A DNA stretch of 64,000 nt from Mycobacterium sp. 1274756.6 (GCF_001668625.1 NZ_LZLJ01000067.1:58900-122899), one strand, 5' to 3'; shown: positions 35,842-45,634, counted from the first letter of the stretch. The notes: a model not told the origin generated them from the letters alone. A program made the numbers and translations.

Positions 35842-37568
35842 GGCACCGTGTCGGGTTCGGCGCGCAGCTTCGCGCGGATTCTCTCGGTGTCGGCGCCAGT
35901 CCAGCCGTCCGGCGGCAGCACCGCCGCCCAGCCGTCGAGGATGGTGTCGCCGTAGTTGTGGCCGTGGCGTTCCGGGACGGCCTCCCCGTTGGTGATGTCG
36001 AAGGCGACCTGCCAGAACGTGACGATCGGGTACCAGCGCATCGAGGCGCTGCGGTCCGCTCCGGGCGCCTCGGTCAGCCAATCCGGTTGGGAGAACAGCA
36101 GATCCGGTGACCACCACACCACCGGGTCGGAGGCGTGCTGCAGATACAGCACCCGCGGTCCCTCCCAGGGCGGGGCGGCGACCGCGGCGATGGCCGCCGG
36201 GTCGGTGGCCTGGGAGAACCGCACGGTGCGGCCGTTGTCGTAACGGGGTTGCACCGCCGGGGTGCCCGGGTCACGACGCTCCTCCAGCTCGCCCCACAGC
36301 CGGCTGGCGTTGGGCGGGCCCACCCACAGCACCGCGTCGAAACCGCGTTCGGCGATGTCGGGCAGCCAGTCGAAGGCGCCCTGCCCGGCCAGCGAGCCGA
36401 GGCTTTCGCCGTAGAGGGCGAGTTTGGGCCGGTGCGCCATCGGCAGGTCCTGCCACCAGCCCTGCACGGTGTCGATGAGCCGACGCCCGGCGGCCAGGGA
36501 CTTCTCCTCGTCGCCGAGGAACGAGATCCAGCTGGGCAGATAGGAATACTGCACGCCGACGATCGCGGTATCGCCGCCATACATCATCTCCAGCGAGTCC
36601 GCGGCGACCGGGTTGATCCAGCCGGTTCCGGTGGTCGGCACGATGACCAGCACTTCGCGTTCCGCGGCGCGGGTGCGCTGAAGTTCCTTGACCAGCAACG
36701 CCATCCGTTCGTCGGCGTCGTCGGCACTGTGCAGCCCGGCGTAGACCCGGATCGGCTCCTTGGCCGGCCGGCCGGTGAGCGCGGTCAGTTCGTCGGCGCC
36801 GGGGCCGCCGGCGACGAAGTTGCGGCCCTGCCGGCCCAGGCCCTCCCAGGACACCAGCGAGGCGGGGCTGCCGGAGCGCTGCGGGGCCGTCGGTTGGCTC
36901 ACGCCGGGGTCGGTGGCGTTGTTGCGCGGCTCGAAAACCGTGTTGGCGCCGAGGAAGAAGCCGCGCACCAGCACCCCGTTGATCAGCGTGACCGCCAGCA
37001 CCACCACGATCGCGGTGCCGATGAACAGCGCCACCTCACTGTGCAGCCGCAGCCGCCGGATCAGTATGCGCGACAACGCTTTGATGGCGTCGATGACCAT
37101 GCGTGCCGCGGCGATCGCGGCGGCCGCGAAGGCGGCGGCCACCAACAGGGTGCGCAGGTAGCTTGCGGTGCTCGGGCCGGGCAGTTCCATCAGCGCCGAC
37201 ACCTGCCGCTGCCAGGACGCGGCCGGCACCAGCATCCCCACACAGGCGATCGGCGCGGCGATCGCCACCGTGGCCTTCAGCGCGCGCAGCACCGGCGGCG
37301 GGGGCGGCCACCAGGTCGCGTTGCGCAGCGCCAGCCGGTGCACGGTCGCGCCGATCGCCACCCCGAGCGCGTAGCCGATGACCGCGTTGATGCCGCCGAT
37401 GAGGCCCTGGAACAGCCAGTCCCGCGGCAGCAGCGACGGAGTCAGCGACAGGCAGAACAGCAGCGCCCCGAACGCCACCCCGACGAAGTCCAGCCGCAGC
37501 AGCCCCCACGCCCAGCCCAGCACCGGGCGCGCGAAACCGGTGGTCTGCTGGTCAGCCGGTGCGCTCAT
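35838..37568 (-). CDS. Membrane alpha/beta-hydrolase (Abhydrolase_9 family)
   Basis: A 576-residue protein. The first half has about five membrane helices (LDFVGVAFGALLFCLSLTPSLL, LIGGINAVIGYALGVAIGA, LLVAAAFAAAAIAAARM, ALFIGTAIVVVLAVTLI). The second half is a hydrolase domain with the nucleophile elbow GESLGS and a conserved VIVPTTGTGWINP ahead of it. A late His in RHGHNYGD may complete the triad. The family is actinobacterial and uncharacterised; a lipid or envelope ester substrate is plausible. ATG 37568 lies nine bases after purL, and it is coupled to the CPBP gene. Confidence 0.82.
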   Translation of the reverse strand: MSAPADQQTTGFARPVLGWAWGLLRLDFVGVAFGALLFCLSLTPSLLPRDWLFQGLIGGINAVIGYALGVAIGATVHRLALRNATWWPPPPPVLRALKATVAIAAPIACVGMLVPAASWQRQVSALMELPGPSTASYLRTLLVAAAFAAAAIAAARMVIDAIKALSRILIRRLRLHSEVALFIGTAIVVVLAVTLINGVLVRGFFLGANTVFEPRNNATDPGVSQPTAPQRSGSPASLVSWEGLGRQGRNFVAGGPGADELTALTGRPAKEPIRVYAGLHSADDADERMALLVKELQRTRAAEREVLVIVPTTGTGWINPVAADSLEMMYGGDTAIVGVQYSYLPSWISFLGDEEKSLAAGRRLIDTVQGWWQDLPMAHRPKLALYGESLGSLAGQGAFDWLPDIAERGFDAVLWVGPPNASRLWGELEERRDPGTPAVQPRYDNGRTVRFSQATDPAAIAAVAAPPWEGPRVLYLQHASDPVVWWSPDLLFSQPDWLTEAPGADRSASMRWYPIVTFWQVAFDITNGEAVPERHGHNYGDTILDGWAAVLPPDGWTGADTERIRAKLRAEPDTVP

Positions 37569-37577
37569 CGGGCCCGG

Positions 37578-39872
37578 TCATCCGAAGAGTTCGGGCAGCA
37601 CGCTCTCGGAGGTGGTGCGCAACTCGGCGAGCGACACGCTGAACTGGCGCTGCACCTCGACACTGTCGGAGCCCTGGTCGACCACGCCGATGCGGGTGGC
37701 GGGCAGCCCGCGGGCCTCGCACATCGCGGTGAAGCGGCTCTCCTCGGTGCGCGGCACCGCGACCAGCACCCGCCCGGACGACTCGGAGAACAGGTAGACG
37801 AACGGGTCGACGCCCTCGGGCAACACGATGCGACAGCCGGTCTCCCCGGCCAGCGCCGACTCCACCACCGCCTGGGCCAACCCGCCTTCGGACAGGTCGT
37901 GGGCGGCCGACAGCAGCCCGTCGCGGGAGGCGGCGGTGAGCACGTCGGCGAGCAGTTTCTCCCGCTCCAGGTCCACCGTCGGGGGCAGCCCGCCGAGGTG
38001 GTCGGCGACCACCTGCGCCCAGATGGAGCCGTCGAACTCGTCGCGGGTGTCGCCCAGCAGCATCAGGGTCTCGCCGGGTTCGGTGCCGAACGCGGTGGGG
38101 ATGCGCCGGGCCACGTCGTCGATGACGCCGAGCACCCCGACCACCGGGGTGGGCAGGATCGGGGTGGCCCCGGTCTGGTTGTAGAAGCTGACGTTGCCGC
38201 CGGTGACCGGAATGCCCAGGGCCGCACAGCCGTCCGCCAGCCCTCGGACCGCCTGGGCGAACTGCCACATCACGCCGGGGTCCTCCGGGGAGCCGAAGTT
38301 GAGGCAGTTGGTGACCGCGATCGGAGTGGCGCCGGTGACCGCGACGTTGCGGTAGGCCTCGGCCAGGGCGAGCTGCGCGCCGGTGTAGGGGTCGAGTTGG
38401 GTGTAGCGGCCCGAGGCGTCGGTGGAGATCGCGATGCCACGGCCGGTGGTCTCGTCGATGCGCAGCATCCCGCCGTCGGCGTGCTCGGCGAGCACGGTGT
38501 TGCCGCGCACGTAGCGGTCGTACTGCTCGGTGATGAACGCCCGGCTGCACAGGTGCGGGCTGCCGATCAGCGCGAGCAGGGTTTCGCGCAGCTGGGTGCC
38601 GGTGGTCGGGCGGGGCAGCCCGGCGGTGGTGTCGGCGTTGAGCGCATCCTGGGTCTCCGGGCGGGCCAGCGGGCGCTGGTAGACCGGGCCCTCGTGGGCG
38701 ACGGTGCGCGGCGGCACGTCGACGACGGTCTCGCCGTGCCAGGTGATGTGCAGCCGGTCGCCGTCGGTGACCTCGCCGATGACGGTGGCCAGCACGTCCC
38801 ACTTGGCGCAGACGGCCAGGAACTTCTCGACGTTCTCCGGGGCGACCACCGCGCACATGCGTTCCTGCGATTCGCTGGAGAGCACCTCGGCGGGGGTCAT
38901 GCCCTCGGCGCGCAGCGGTACCTTCTCCAGCTCGATGGCCATGCCGCCGTCGCCGGCGGAGGCCAGCTCGGAGGTGGCGCAGGACAGTCCGGCGCCGCCG
39001 AGGTCCTGGATGCCGACCACCAGGTCGGCGGCGTAGAGCTCCAGGCAGCACTCGATGAGCACCTTCTCGGTGAACGGGTCGCCGACCTGCACGGCGGGCA
39101 GTTTCTTGCGCCCGGCGCCGGCTTCGTCGCCGGCGAAGGTGTCGGAAGCCAGCACCGACACCCCGCCGATGCCGTCGAGGCCGGTGCGCGCGCCGAACAG
39201 GATGATCTTGTTGCCGGTGCCCGAGGCGAACGCCAGGTGCAGGTCTTCTTTTTTCAGCACGCCCACGCACAGCGCGTTGACCAGCGGGTTTCCGGCGTAG
39301 CTGGCGTCGAAGACGGTCTCGCCGCCGATGTTGGGCAGGCCCAGGGAGTTGCCGTAGCCGCCGATGCCGCGCACCACCCCGTCGACCACCCGGCGGGTGT
39401 CGGGGGCGTCGGCGGCGCCGAAGCGCAGCTGGTCCATCACCGCGACCGGGCGCGCGCCCATCGCCATGATGTCGCGCACGATCCCGCCGACCCCGGTGGC
39501 CGCGCCCTGGTAGGGCTCGACGTAGGAGGGGTGGTTGTGGGATTCGACCTTGAAGGTGACCGCCCAGCCGTCGCCGATGTCGACCACCCCGGCGTTCTCG
39601 CCGATGCCGGCGAGCATGGCTTCGCGCATCTGCTCGGTGGTGGTCTCGCCGAAGTAGCGCAGGTGCACCTTGGAGGACTTGTAGGAGCAGTGCTCGCTCC
39701 ACATCACCGAGTACATGGCCAGTTCGGCGTCGGTGGGACGGCGGCCGAGGATCTCGCGGATGCGGTCGTACTCGTCGTCCTTGAGCCCGAGCTCGGCGAA
39801 CGGCTGGGGCTGGTCGGGAGTGGCGGCGGCGTGGTCGACGGTGTCGAGGTGTTCGGAGGGCGCGGGCGTCAC
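37578..39872 (-). CDS. purL: Phosphoribosylformylglycinamidine synthase II (small-type PurL)
   Basis: A 764-residue subunit that converts FGAR to FGAM with ATP and ammonia from PurQ; PurS joins the complex. Features in order: [56 protein letters not shown] (PurL/PurM-type ATP site), [28 protein letters not shown] and [16 protein letters not shown]. The length matches the small, three-subunit form, and purQ and purS are indeed present 3.2 kb away on the same strand. ATG 39872 is 26 bases after the stop of the aminopeptidase gene. Confidence 0.96.
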   Translation of the reverse strand: MTPAPSEHLDTVDHAAATPDQPQPFAELGLKDDEYDRIREILGRRPTDAELAMYSVMWSEHCSYKSSKVHLRYFGETTTEQMREAMLAGIGENAGVVDIGDGWAVTFKVESHNHPSYVEPYQGAATGVGGIVRDIMAMGARPVAVMDQLRFGAADAPDTRRVVDGVVRGIGGYGNSLGLPNIGGETVFDASYAGNPLVNALCVGVLKKEDLHLAFASGTGNKIILFGARTGLDGIGGVSVLASDTFAGDEAGAGRKKLPAVQVGDPFTEKVLIECCLELYAADLVVGIQDLGGAGLSCATSELASAGDGGMAIELEKVPLRAEGMTPAEVLSSESQERMCAVVAPENVEKFLAVCAKWDVLATVIGEVTDGDRLHITWHGETVVDVPPRTVAHEGPVYQRPLARPETQDALNADTTAGLPRPTTGTQLRETLLALIGSPHLCSRAFITEQYDRYVRGNTVLAEHADGGMLRIDETTGRGIAISTDASGRYTQLDPYTGAQLALAEAYRNVAVTGATPIAVTNCLNFGSPEDPGVMWQFAQAVRGLADGCAALGIPVTGGNVSFYNQTGATPILPTPVVGVLGVIDDVARRIPTAFGTEPGETLMLLGDTRDEFDGSIWAQVVADHLGGLPPTVDLEREKLLADVLTAASRDGLLSAAHDLSEGGLAQAVVESALAGETGCRIVLPEGVDPFVYLFSESSGRVLVAVPRTEESRFTAMCEARGLPATRIGVVDQGSDSVEVQRQFSVSLAELRTTSESVLPELFG

Positions 39873-39898
39873 GACAACAGCTTAGTGGGCGCCGGCGG

Positions 39899-41152
39899 TC
39901 ACGCCGGGGTCAGGAACGCACCCAGCGCGGCGGCGTAGGCGCCGACGTCGGCCGCGCCCATGAACTCCCGCGCCGAGTGCATCGCCAGCTGCGGCGCGCC
40001 GACGTCGACGGTGGGGATGCCGGTGCGGGCGGCCGTCATCGGCCCGATCGTCGACCCGCAGGGCAGGTCGGCGCGGTGCTCGTAGCGCTGCAACGCCACC
40101 CCGGCCTGGTCGCAGGCCAGCGCGAACGCCGCCGCGGTGCGCCCGTCGGTGGCGTAGCGCAGGTTGGGGTGCACCTTGAGCACCGGCCCGGCGTTGATCG
40201 CGATCTGGTGCCCCGGCTCATGGCGCTCCGGGTAGTTGGGGTGGGTGGCGTGCGCCATGTCCGCCGAGGCCAGCAGCGAGCCGGGCCGCGCGGCCAGGAA
40301 GTCCTGCCGGTCCCCGCCGGCGGCGGCCACGATGCGCTCCAGGGTGGTCAGCAGCAGCTCCGAGCCGGCGCCGTGATCGGAGGTCGAGCCGACCTCCTCG
40401 TGGTCGAACAGCGCCAGCACCGGGGTCTGCTCGCCGGGTTCGGCTCCCAGCAGCGCCGCCAGCCCGGCATAGCAGCTGGCCTGGTTATCCAGCCGGGGTG
40501 CGCTGACGAACGCCTCGTCGACCCCGGTCAGTGCCGAAGGCGCCAGGTCGTGGGTCATCAGGTCGAAGCCCAGCACGTCGGCGGCGCGCAGCCCGGCGCG
40601 CTCGGCGACGTAGGCCAGGAACGGGGTGGCCTCCCCGGCGGCCCAGACGGCGTTGAGGTGGCGCTGCGGGTCCAGGGCCAGCGCCTTGCGGTCCTCGGCG
40701 AGGTGGATGGCCAGCTGCGGTACCCGCAGGATCGGCTCGTCTACCCGGACCAGGACATCGGTGATCGCCGAACCGGCGCGCACCGACAGCCGGCCGCTGA
40801 TACCCAGGTCGCGGTCCAGCCAGGAGTTCAGCCACACCCCGCCGTAGGGCTGCAGCGCCACCAGCGACCAGCCGGCGACCTGCCGGTCCGGGTGCTGTTT
40901 GACCCGCAGGTTGGGGCTGTCGGTGTGGGCGCCGACGATCCGGAACCCGCGGGCGGGCCGCTCGCCGGCGTGCCAGGCCACGATCGAGCCGGAGCGGCGG
41001 GTAAACAGCCGCCCGCTCGCCGGCCACCGGTCGGCCTCGGCGACCTCCGTGTAGCCGGCCGCGCGCAGCCGCTCGGCGACGGTGGCGCAGACGTGGAACG
41101 GTGACGGTGAGGCGTCGATGAACTGGCATAACCCCGTAGCTGTGGCCGTCAT
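39899..41152 (-). CDS. apeB: M18-family aminopeptidase
   Basis: A 417-residue zinc aminopeptidase releasing neutral or acidic N-terminal residues in the cytosol. Metal ligands sit in [19 protein letters not shown] and, at the end, [11 protein letters not shown]. The characteristic [17 protein letters not shown] start and the [14 protein letters not shown] segment are those of the PepC/ApeB branch. ATG 41152 is chosen because the protein start [12 protein letters not shown] matches the family; an ATG six codons earlier is possible. It is divergent from the DyP gene with a 50-base gap. From memory it matches Rv0800. Confidence 0.9.
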   Translation of the reverse strand: MTATATGLCQFIDASPSPFHVCATVAERLRAAGYTEVAEADRWPASGRLFTRRSGSIVAWHAGERPARGFRIVGAHTDSPNLRVKQHPDRQVAGWSLVALQPYGGVWLNSWLDRDLGISGRLSVRAGSAITDVLVRVDEPILRVPQLAIHLAEDRKALALDPQRHLNAVWAAGEATPFLAYVAERAGLRAADVLGFDLMTHDLAPSALTGVDEAFVSAPRLDNQASCYAGLAALLGAEPGEQTPVLALFDHEEVGSTSDHGAGSELLLTTLERIVAAAGGDRQDFLAARPGSLLASADMAHATHPNYPERHEPGHQIAINAGPVLKVHPNLRYATDGRTAAAFALACDQAGVALQRYEHRADLPCGSTIGPMTAARTGIPTVDVGAPQLAMHSAREFMGAADVGAYAAALGAFLTPA

Positions 41153-41202
41153 GGCTCCAGTCTTTCCCATCCGCGCCGCCGCGGCGCGTTAGGGTCGAGG
41201 AC

Positions 41203-42222
41203 GTGGCACCCGTGCGTTCCCAACCCGTCGTGCGTCCGCTGACCTGTGCCGCCATCTTTCTAGTCGCCACCATCGACGACGGCGGCGAGCCGACCGTGCA
41301 CGCCGCGCTGCCCGGCTTCGCGGGGCTGACCACCGCGATCAACTTCCGCGACCCGAGCAAGGGCCTGTCGCTGGTCACCTCGATCGGCTCGGCGGCCTTC
41401 GACCGGTTGTTCAGCGGGCCGCGCCCGGCCGAACTGCACCCGTTCGAGGCGCTGCAGGGTCCGCGCCACGCCGCCCCGTCGACCCCGGGTGACCTGCTGT
41501 TCCACATCCGCGCCGAGTCGATGGACGTCTGCTACGACCTGGCCAAGCGGATCCTCAACGCGCTCGGCGACGCGGTCACCGTCGTCGACGAGGTGCACGG
41601 CTTCCGGTTCTTCGACAACCGCGACCTGCTCGGCTTCGTCGACGGCACCGAGAACCCGGTCGGCGACGAGGGGGTAGCGGCGGTCAGTGTCGGGGCCGAG
41701 GACCCGCACTTCGCCGGGTCGAGCTACGTGCACGTGCAGAAGTACGTCCACGACATGTCGGCCTGGGACGCGCTGCCCACCACCGAGCAGGAACGGGTGA
41801 TCGGGCGCACCAAGCTCGAGGACATCGAGTTCGACGACGACGACAAGCCCGCCGACTCCCACATCGCGCTCAACGTGGTGGAGGACGAGGACGGCAACGA
41901 GCTCGACATCGTGCGCGCCAACATGCCGTTCGGCAAGGTCGGCGCCGGCGAGCACGGCACCTATTTCATCGGGTACTCGCGCAGCCCGGAGACCACCGAG
42001 CGGATGCTGCGCAACATGTTCCTCGGCGACCCGCCCGGCAACACCGACCGGATCCTGGATTTCTCCACCGCGCTGACCGGCGGGTTGTTCTTCACCCCCA
42101 CCCTGGATTTTCTGGATGATCCCCCGCCGCTGCCGGGTACCCCGGCAGCATCCGCGGACCCGGCACCGGCCGGCCCACCCGGCACGTTGACCATCGGCAG
42201 CCTGAAAGGACACCCGCAATGA
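41203..42222 (+). CDS. dyp: Dye-decolorizing peroxidase (DyP), encapsulin cargo
   Basis: A 339-residue haem peroxidase. The family motif GFVDGTENP carries the distal Asp; the proximal His lies in VHVQKYVHDM or the following helix, and YSRSPETTERMLRNMF precedes the C-terminal part. The C-terminus is a Pro/Ala-rich linker followed by LTIGSLKGHPQ, which matches the encapsulin-targeting peptide (LTIGSL-R/K-G). The encapsulin gene follows with an ATGA overlap, so the enzyme is made together with its shell. The GTG start at 41203 is accepted for lack of a better one. Confidence 0.93.
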   Translation: MAPVRSQPVVRPLTCAAIFLVATIDDGGEPTVHAALPGFAGLTTAINFRDPSKGLSLVTSIGSAAFDRLFSGPRPAELHPFEALQGPRHAAPSTPGDLLFHIRAESMDVCYDLAKRILNALGDAVTVVDEVHGFRFFDNRDLLGFVDGTENPVGDEGVAAVSVGAEDPHFAGSSYVHVQKYVHDMSAWDALPTTEQERVIGRTKLEDIEFDDDDKPADSHIALNVVEDEDGNELDIVRANMPFGKVGAGEHGTYFIGYSRSPETTERMLRNMFLGDPPGNTDRILDFSTALTGGLFFTPTLDFLDDPPPLPGTPAASADPAPAGPPGTLTIGSLKGHPQ

Positions 42223-43022
42223 ACAACCTCTACCGTGAGCTCGCCCCCGTCACCGACGCCGCGTGGGCGGAGATCGAGGAGGAGGCGTCCCGCACGTTCA
42301 AGCGCCACATCGCCGGGCGGCGGGTTGTCGACGTGTCCGACGCCGGCGGCCCGGAGGCCGCCGCGATCGGCACCGGCCGGCTGACCGCCGTCGACGCCCC
42401 CGGCGACGGGGTGATCGCCCAGCTGCGGGACAGCAAGCCGCTGGTGCGGCTGCGGGTGCCGTTCACCCTGTCCCGCGCGGAGATCGACGACGTGGAGCGC
42501 GGCTCCAACGACGCCGACTTCGACCCGGTCAAGGACGCCGCCAAGAAACTGGCGTTCGCCGAGGACCGGGCGATCTTCGAGGGCTACCCGGCCGCCTCGA
42601 TCGAGGGAATCCGCGCCACCAGCTCCAACCCGGCGCTGACCCTGCCCGCCGACGCCCGCGAGATCCCCGACGTGATCAGCCAGGCGCTCTCCGAGCTGCG
42701 GCTGGCCGGTGTGGACGGGCCGTACTCGGTGCTGCTGTCGGCCGATATCTACACCCAGGTCAGTGAGACCACCCAGCACGGCTACCCGATCCGCGAGCAC
42801 ATCCGCCGGCTGGTCGGTGAGGGCGACATCATCTGGGCGCCGGCCATCGACGGGGCGTTCGTGGTGACCACCCGCGGCGGCGACTTCGACCTGCAGCTGG
42901 GCACCGACGTGTCGATCGGCTACCTGGGCCACGACGCCGACACCGTGCAGCTGTACCTGCAGGAGACGCTGACGTTCCTCAGCTACACCGACGAGGCGTC
43001 CGTCTGCCTGCAGACGGCCTGA
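42219..43022 (+). CDS. Encapsulin shell protein (CFP29-type)
   Basis: A 267-residue protein with the HK97-like encapsulin fold that assembles into a roughly 60-subunit nanocompartment. It begins MNNLYRELAPVTDAAWAEIEEEA, the helix that binds cargo targeting peptides in family 1 encapsulins, and includes RTFKRHIAGRRVVDVSDAGG, SVLLSADIYTQVSETTQHGYPIREH-type and LGTDVSIGYLGHDADTVQLYLQETLTF. ATG 42219 overlaps the DyP stop by four bases. In M. tuberculosis it is the secreted antigen CFP29. It ends beside the tandem repeat at 43039-43083. Confidence 0.95.
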   Translation: MNNLYRELAPVTDAAWAEIEEEASRTFKRHIAGRRVVDVSDAGGPEAAAIGTGRLTAVDAPGDGVIAQLRDSKPLVRLRVPFTLSRAEIDDVERGSNDADFDPVKDAAKKLAFAEDRAIFEGYPAASIEGIRATSSNPALTLPADAREIPDVISQALSELRLAGVDGPYSVLLSADIYTQVSETTQHGYPIREHIRRLVGEGDIIWAPAIDGAFVVTTRGGDFDLQLGTDVSIGYLGHDADTVQLYLQETLTFLSYTDEASVCLQTA

Positions 43023-43038
43023 TCGTCAGGGGTCCCGG

Positions 43039-43083
43039 GCTCAGGCGGTCAACGCTCAGGCGGTCCGAGCTCAGGCGGTCAAC
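43039..43083. repeat. Three tandem 15-bp copies overlapping the purQ stop codon
   Basis: GCTCAGGCGGTCAAC at 43039-43053, GCTCAGGCGGTCCGA at 43054-43068 and GCTCAGGCGGTCAAC at 43069-43083. The last copy is the true 3' end of purQ (VLTA plus stop on the minus strand). The others are duplicates of it in the short gap to the encapsulin gene. Confidence 0.8.
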
Positions 43084-43745
43084 ACCGCGTCCAGCGCGGA
43101 GTAGAACAGGCCCAGGCCGTCGTCGGACGGGCCGGTGAGCGCCTCGATGGCGTGCTCGGGGTGCGGCATCAGCCCGACCACCCGGCCGTTCGGCGAGGCG
43201 ATGCCGGCGATGTCGCGCTGGGAGCCGTTGGGGTTGTCCAGATAGCGGAACACCACCCGGCCCTCCCCCTCGAGCTCATCGAGCACGGCGTCGGGGGCGA
43301 CGTAGCGGCCCTCGCCGGATTTCAGCGGGACCAGCAGGTCGGCGTCGGGCTCGAACCGCGTCGTCCAGGCGGTGCGCGTCGAGGTGACCCGCAACCACAC
43401 GTCGCGGCAGACGAAGTGCAGCCCGGCGTTGCGGGTGAGGGCGCCGGGCAGCAGGCCCGCCTCGCAGAGGATCTGGAAGCCGTTGCAGATGCCCAACACC
43501 GGCAGACCCCGCTCGGCGGCGCTGACCAGCTCGGTCATCACCGGGGCGAACCGGGCGATCGCGCCGGCGCGCAGGTAGTCGCCGTAGGAGAAGCCGCCGG
43601 GGACCACCACCGCGTCGACGCCCTTGAGGTCGGCGTCGGCGTGCCACAGCGCCACCGGTTCGGCGCCGACCAGTCGCGCCGCGCGGGCGGCGTCGACGTC
43701 GTCGAGCGAGCCTGGGAAGGTGATCACCCCCACCCGGGCGGTCAC
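43071..43745 (-). CDS. purQ: Phosphoribosylformylglycinamidine synthase I (PurQ glutaminase)
   Basis: A 224-residue class I glutamine amidotransferase that supplies ammonia to PurL. It has [36 protein letters not shown], the nucleophile elbow [11 protein letters not shown] with its Cys, and the catalytic His/Glu in [11 protein letters not shown]. The GTG start at 43745 overlaps the purS stop as GTGA, so purS-purQ are co-translated. The stop at 43071 lies in the tandem repeat. Confidence 0.95.
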   Translation of the reverse strand: MTARVGVITFPGSLDDVDAARAARLVGAEPVALWHADADLKGVDAVVVPGGFSYGDYLRAGAIARFAPVMTELVSAAERGLPVLGICNGFQILCEAGLLPGALTRNAGLHFVCRDVWLRVTSTRTAWTTRFEPDADLLVPLKSGEGRYVAPDAVLDELEGEGRVVFRYLDNPNGSQRDIAGIASPNGRVVGLMPHPEHAIEALTGPSDDGLGLFYSALDAVLTA

Positions 43746-43981
43746 TGCGGCTCCCGGCTGATCGACCAGTCCTCGATCACGGTGTTGGCCAGCAGCGACT
43801 CGGCGATCTCGGCGAGTTCGTCGTCGCCGATGGTGTCGTCGACTTCGAGTTCGAAGCGTTTGCCCTGCCGCACCCCGGAGACCCCGGTGTGGCCGAGCCG
43901 GCCCAGCGCCCCGACGATGGCCTGGCCCTGCGGGTCCAGGATCTCCTCCTTGGGCATTACGTGCACGACCACCCGGGCCAC
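43742..43981 (-). CDS. purS: Phosphoribosylformylglycinamidine synthase subunit PurS
   Basis: A 79-residue protein that bridges PurL and PurQ. The sequence follows the family exactly: [32 protein letters not shown] opening, [11 protein letters not shown] in the middle, and [14 protein letters not shown] at the end. GTG 43981 is chosen because GAGGAG lies five bases upstream; the frame continues upstream but without a comparable site. It is coupled to purQ. Confidence 0.95.
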   Translation of the reverse strand: MARVVVHVMPKEEILDPQGQAIVGALGRLGHTGVSGVRQGKRFELEVDDTIGDDELAEIAESLLANTVIEDWSISREPQ

Positions 43982-44021
43982 TGCCGCTCCTCGCTGTTGG
44001 TCTTCTGGTTCCGCGCCAACT

Positions 44022-44672
44022 CTATCCGCACGAACCCAGATAGGCCGCACACAGCGGTTCGGCCAGCGCATCGAGCACCCGGGTGTCGTCGAGGATCGGC
44101 CAGGCCACCGCGGGCGGGGCCGACGACCACAGGGTGAGCGCGGTCACGGTGCTGCTCGCCGGATGCGACACCAGGTAGACGTGCGCGAGCACCGGCCCGG
44201 AGATGACCGCGGCCATCCGCTGGCCGTCCTCGACGGTCAGCGACGGGGACTGCGCCGGGCTGGTGCGCTGGCAGGACAGCACGGTGTCGACGGCGGCGCG
44301 GTAGGTCTGGGCGGCCAGCTGTCCGCCGCGCCAGGTCTCGCCGCGCCAGTGCAGGATCTGCGCCTGCAGCGACCACTGCCCGTCCGGGTTGACGACGGTG
44401 GCCTGCCCGGTGACCGCGTAGCCACGCGGGTCATCCGGCGGGGGCGCGGTGGCGCAGAGCTCCTCAAAGCGCCACCGCGGTGCACCGGTCTGGGCGATGT
44501 CGGCCAGCCGCGGCCAGCGGTAGACGGTGTTGAGCGGGATGGCGCGGGCGGCGATCCAGGCGGTGTCGGGGATGCGGTCGCAGACCGCCGGGCAGGTCTG
44601 CGGGTCGGCGTGGGCGGTCGGGGTCAGCGGCAGCGCGGCAGCCAGCAGGACCGCGGTAAGGACACGTCGCAC
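44022..44672 (-). CDS. Secreted protein of unknown function
   Basis: A 216-residue protein with a clear signal peptide (VLTAVLLAAALPLTPTAHA). The mature part has six Cys, in TCPAVCDR, ELCATAP, LSCQ and the end, PLCAAYLGSC, suggesting disulfide bonds outside the membrane. I recognise no catalytic motif; VSGPVLAHVYLVSHPASST-type strands suggest a beta-rich fold. It lies upstream of purS with a 40-base gap, so it may be in the same transcript, and is divergent from the metallo-hydrolase gene. Conserved in mycobacteria to my knowledge but uncharacterised. Confidence 0.7.
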   Translation of the reverse strand: MRRVLTAVLLAAALPLTPTAHADPQTCPAVCDRIPDTAWIAARAIPLNTVYRWPRLADIAQTGAPRWRFEELCATAPPPDDPRGYAVTGQATVVNPDGQWSLQAQILHWRGETWRGGQLAAQTYRAAVDTVLSCQRTSPAQSPSLTVEDGQRMAAVISGPVLAHVYLVSHPASSTVTALTLWSSAPPAVAWPILDDTRVLDALAEPLCAAYLGSCG

Positions 44673-44716
44673 CGAACCTCACCCCCTCCGCGGCCAATCG
44701 TCGCACAATCGAAGGT

Positions 44717-45355
44717 ATGCAACTGACGCATTTCGGACATTCCTGCCTGCTGGCCGACTTCGGCCACACCACCGTGTTGTTCGACCCCGGCACGTTCTCC
44801 CACGGCTTCGAGGGCATCACCGGATTGTCGGCGATCCTGGTCACCCACCAGCACCCCGACCACGCCGACACCGCACGGCTGCCCGCGCTGATCGACGCCA
44901 ATCCCGGTGCGGCGCTGTACGCCGACCCGCAGACCGCCGCGCAGCTCGGTGAGCCGTGGCAGGCGGTGCAGGTCGGTGACCGATTGACGATCGGCGAGCT
45001 CACGGTGCGCGGGGTCGGCGGCAAGCATGCGGTGATCCACCCGGAAATCCCGGTGGTGGACAACATTTCGTATCTGGTCGACGACGGCGCCAAGCGGGCG
45101 GCGTTCATGCACCCCGGGGATGCGCTGTTCGTACCCGACGAGCCGGTGGCGGTGCTGGCGACCCCGGCGGCGGCGCCGTGGATGAAGATCGCCGAGGCCG
45201 TCGACTACCTGCGGGCGGTGGCCCCGGCCCAGGCCGTGCCGATCCATCAGGGCATCATCGCCCCCGACGCCCGCGGCATCTACCACTCGCAGCTTGCCGA
45301 GATGTGCGACACCGACTTTCAGGTGCTGCCCGAGGAGTCTGCGGTCTCGTTCTGA
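44717..45355 (+). CDS. Metallo-beta-lactamase-fold hydrolase (UlaG-like)
   Basis: A 212-residue protein with the metal-binding motif THQHPDHAD (H-x-H-x-D-H) near residue 60, a further His in GGKHAVIHPEIPV, an Asp region MHPGDALFVPDEP and a late His in AVPIHQG. It starts MQLTHFGHSCLLADFG, as do the L-ascorbate-6-phosphate lactonase/UlaG-like members. The substrate is unknown. The gene converges on the FAD-dependent oxidoreductase across a 279-base spacer full of repeats. Confidence 0.85.
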   Translation: MQLTHFGHSCLLADFGHTTVLFDPGTFSHGFEGITGLSAILVTHQHPDHADTARLPALIDANPGAALYADPQTAAQLGEPWQAVQVGDRLTIGELTVRGVGGKHAVIHPEIPVVDNISYLVDDGAKRAAFMHPGDALFVPDEPVAVLATPAAAPWMKIAEAVDYLRAVAPAQAVPIHQGIIAPDARGIYHSQLAEMCDTDFQVLPEESAVSF

Positions 45356-45380
45356 GCGGGTCGGCTTCGCGCTGCCGCAG

Positions 45381-45440
45381 CGCCCTGCCGCCCAGCGCCC
45401 TGCCGGCCACCGCCCTGTCGCCCACCGCCCTGTCGCCCAG
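45381..45440. repeat. Four tandem 15-bp copies downstream of the metallo-hydrolase gene
   Basis: Units CGCCCTGCCGCCCAG, CGCCCTGCCGGCCAC, CGCCCTGTCGCCCAC and CGCCCTGTCGCCCAG follow one another without gaps from 45381, 26 bases after the stop codon. The last unit forms one arm of the hairpin at 45435-45494. Confidence 0.8.
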
Positions 45441-45494
45441 CGTGAAGTTATGTTCACGTTCGAGCCCCAGCGTGAACCTGGCTTCACGTTGGGC
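45435..45494. terminator. Nested hairpin, first of two between convergent genes
   Basis: Outer arms GCCCAGCGTGAAG (45435-45447) and CTTCACGTTGGGC (45482-45494) pair over 13 bp with one G-U. Inside, GTTCACG (45452-45458) pairs with CGTGAAC (45471-45477). The region also contains two CGTGAA-N6-TTCACG repeats (45441-45458 and 45471-45488) that could form alternative small hairpins. Confidence 0.55.
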
Positions 45495-45540
45495 ACCAGG
45501 TGAGTTGGGCTGCCCGCCCCCCATTGCCCCCCTACCGCCG

Positions 45541-45592
45541 AACGTGAAGGTGCGTTCACGTTCGCACGCGAGCGTGAAACCAGCTTCACGTT
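45541..45592. terminator. Nested hairpin, second copy
   Basis: Outer arms AACGTGAAG (45541-45549) and CTTCACGTT (45584-45592); inner TTCACG (45555-45560) and CGTGAA (45573-45578). It has the same plan and the same 30-bp internal period as the first copy 102 bp earlier, with CGTGAA-N6-TTCACG units at 45543-45560 and 45573-45590. It lies 43 bases past the stop of the minus-strand FAD gene. Confidence 0.55.
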
Positions 45593-45634
45593 GGGCATGG
45601 GGCGGGGTCGACAGCCGCGGCCCCGCGCCCGCCG

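Noticed and set aside
36135..39938. 1267-codon open frame on plus across purL and the membrane hydrolase
   Set aside because: It is antisense to well-recognised genes with intact motifs, and its composition (Arg/Gly/His/Val-rich) is that of a GC-rich shadow frame.
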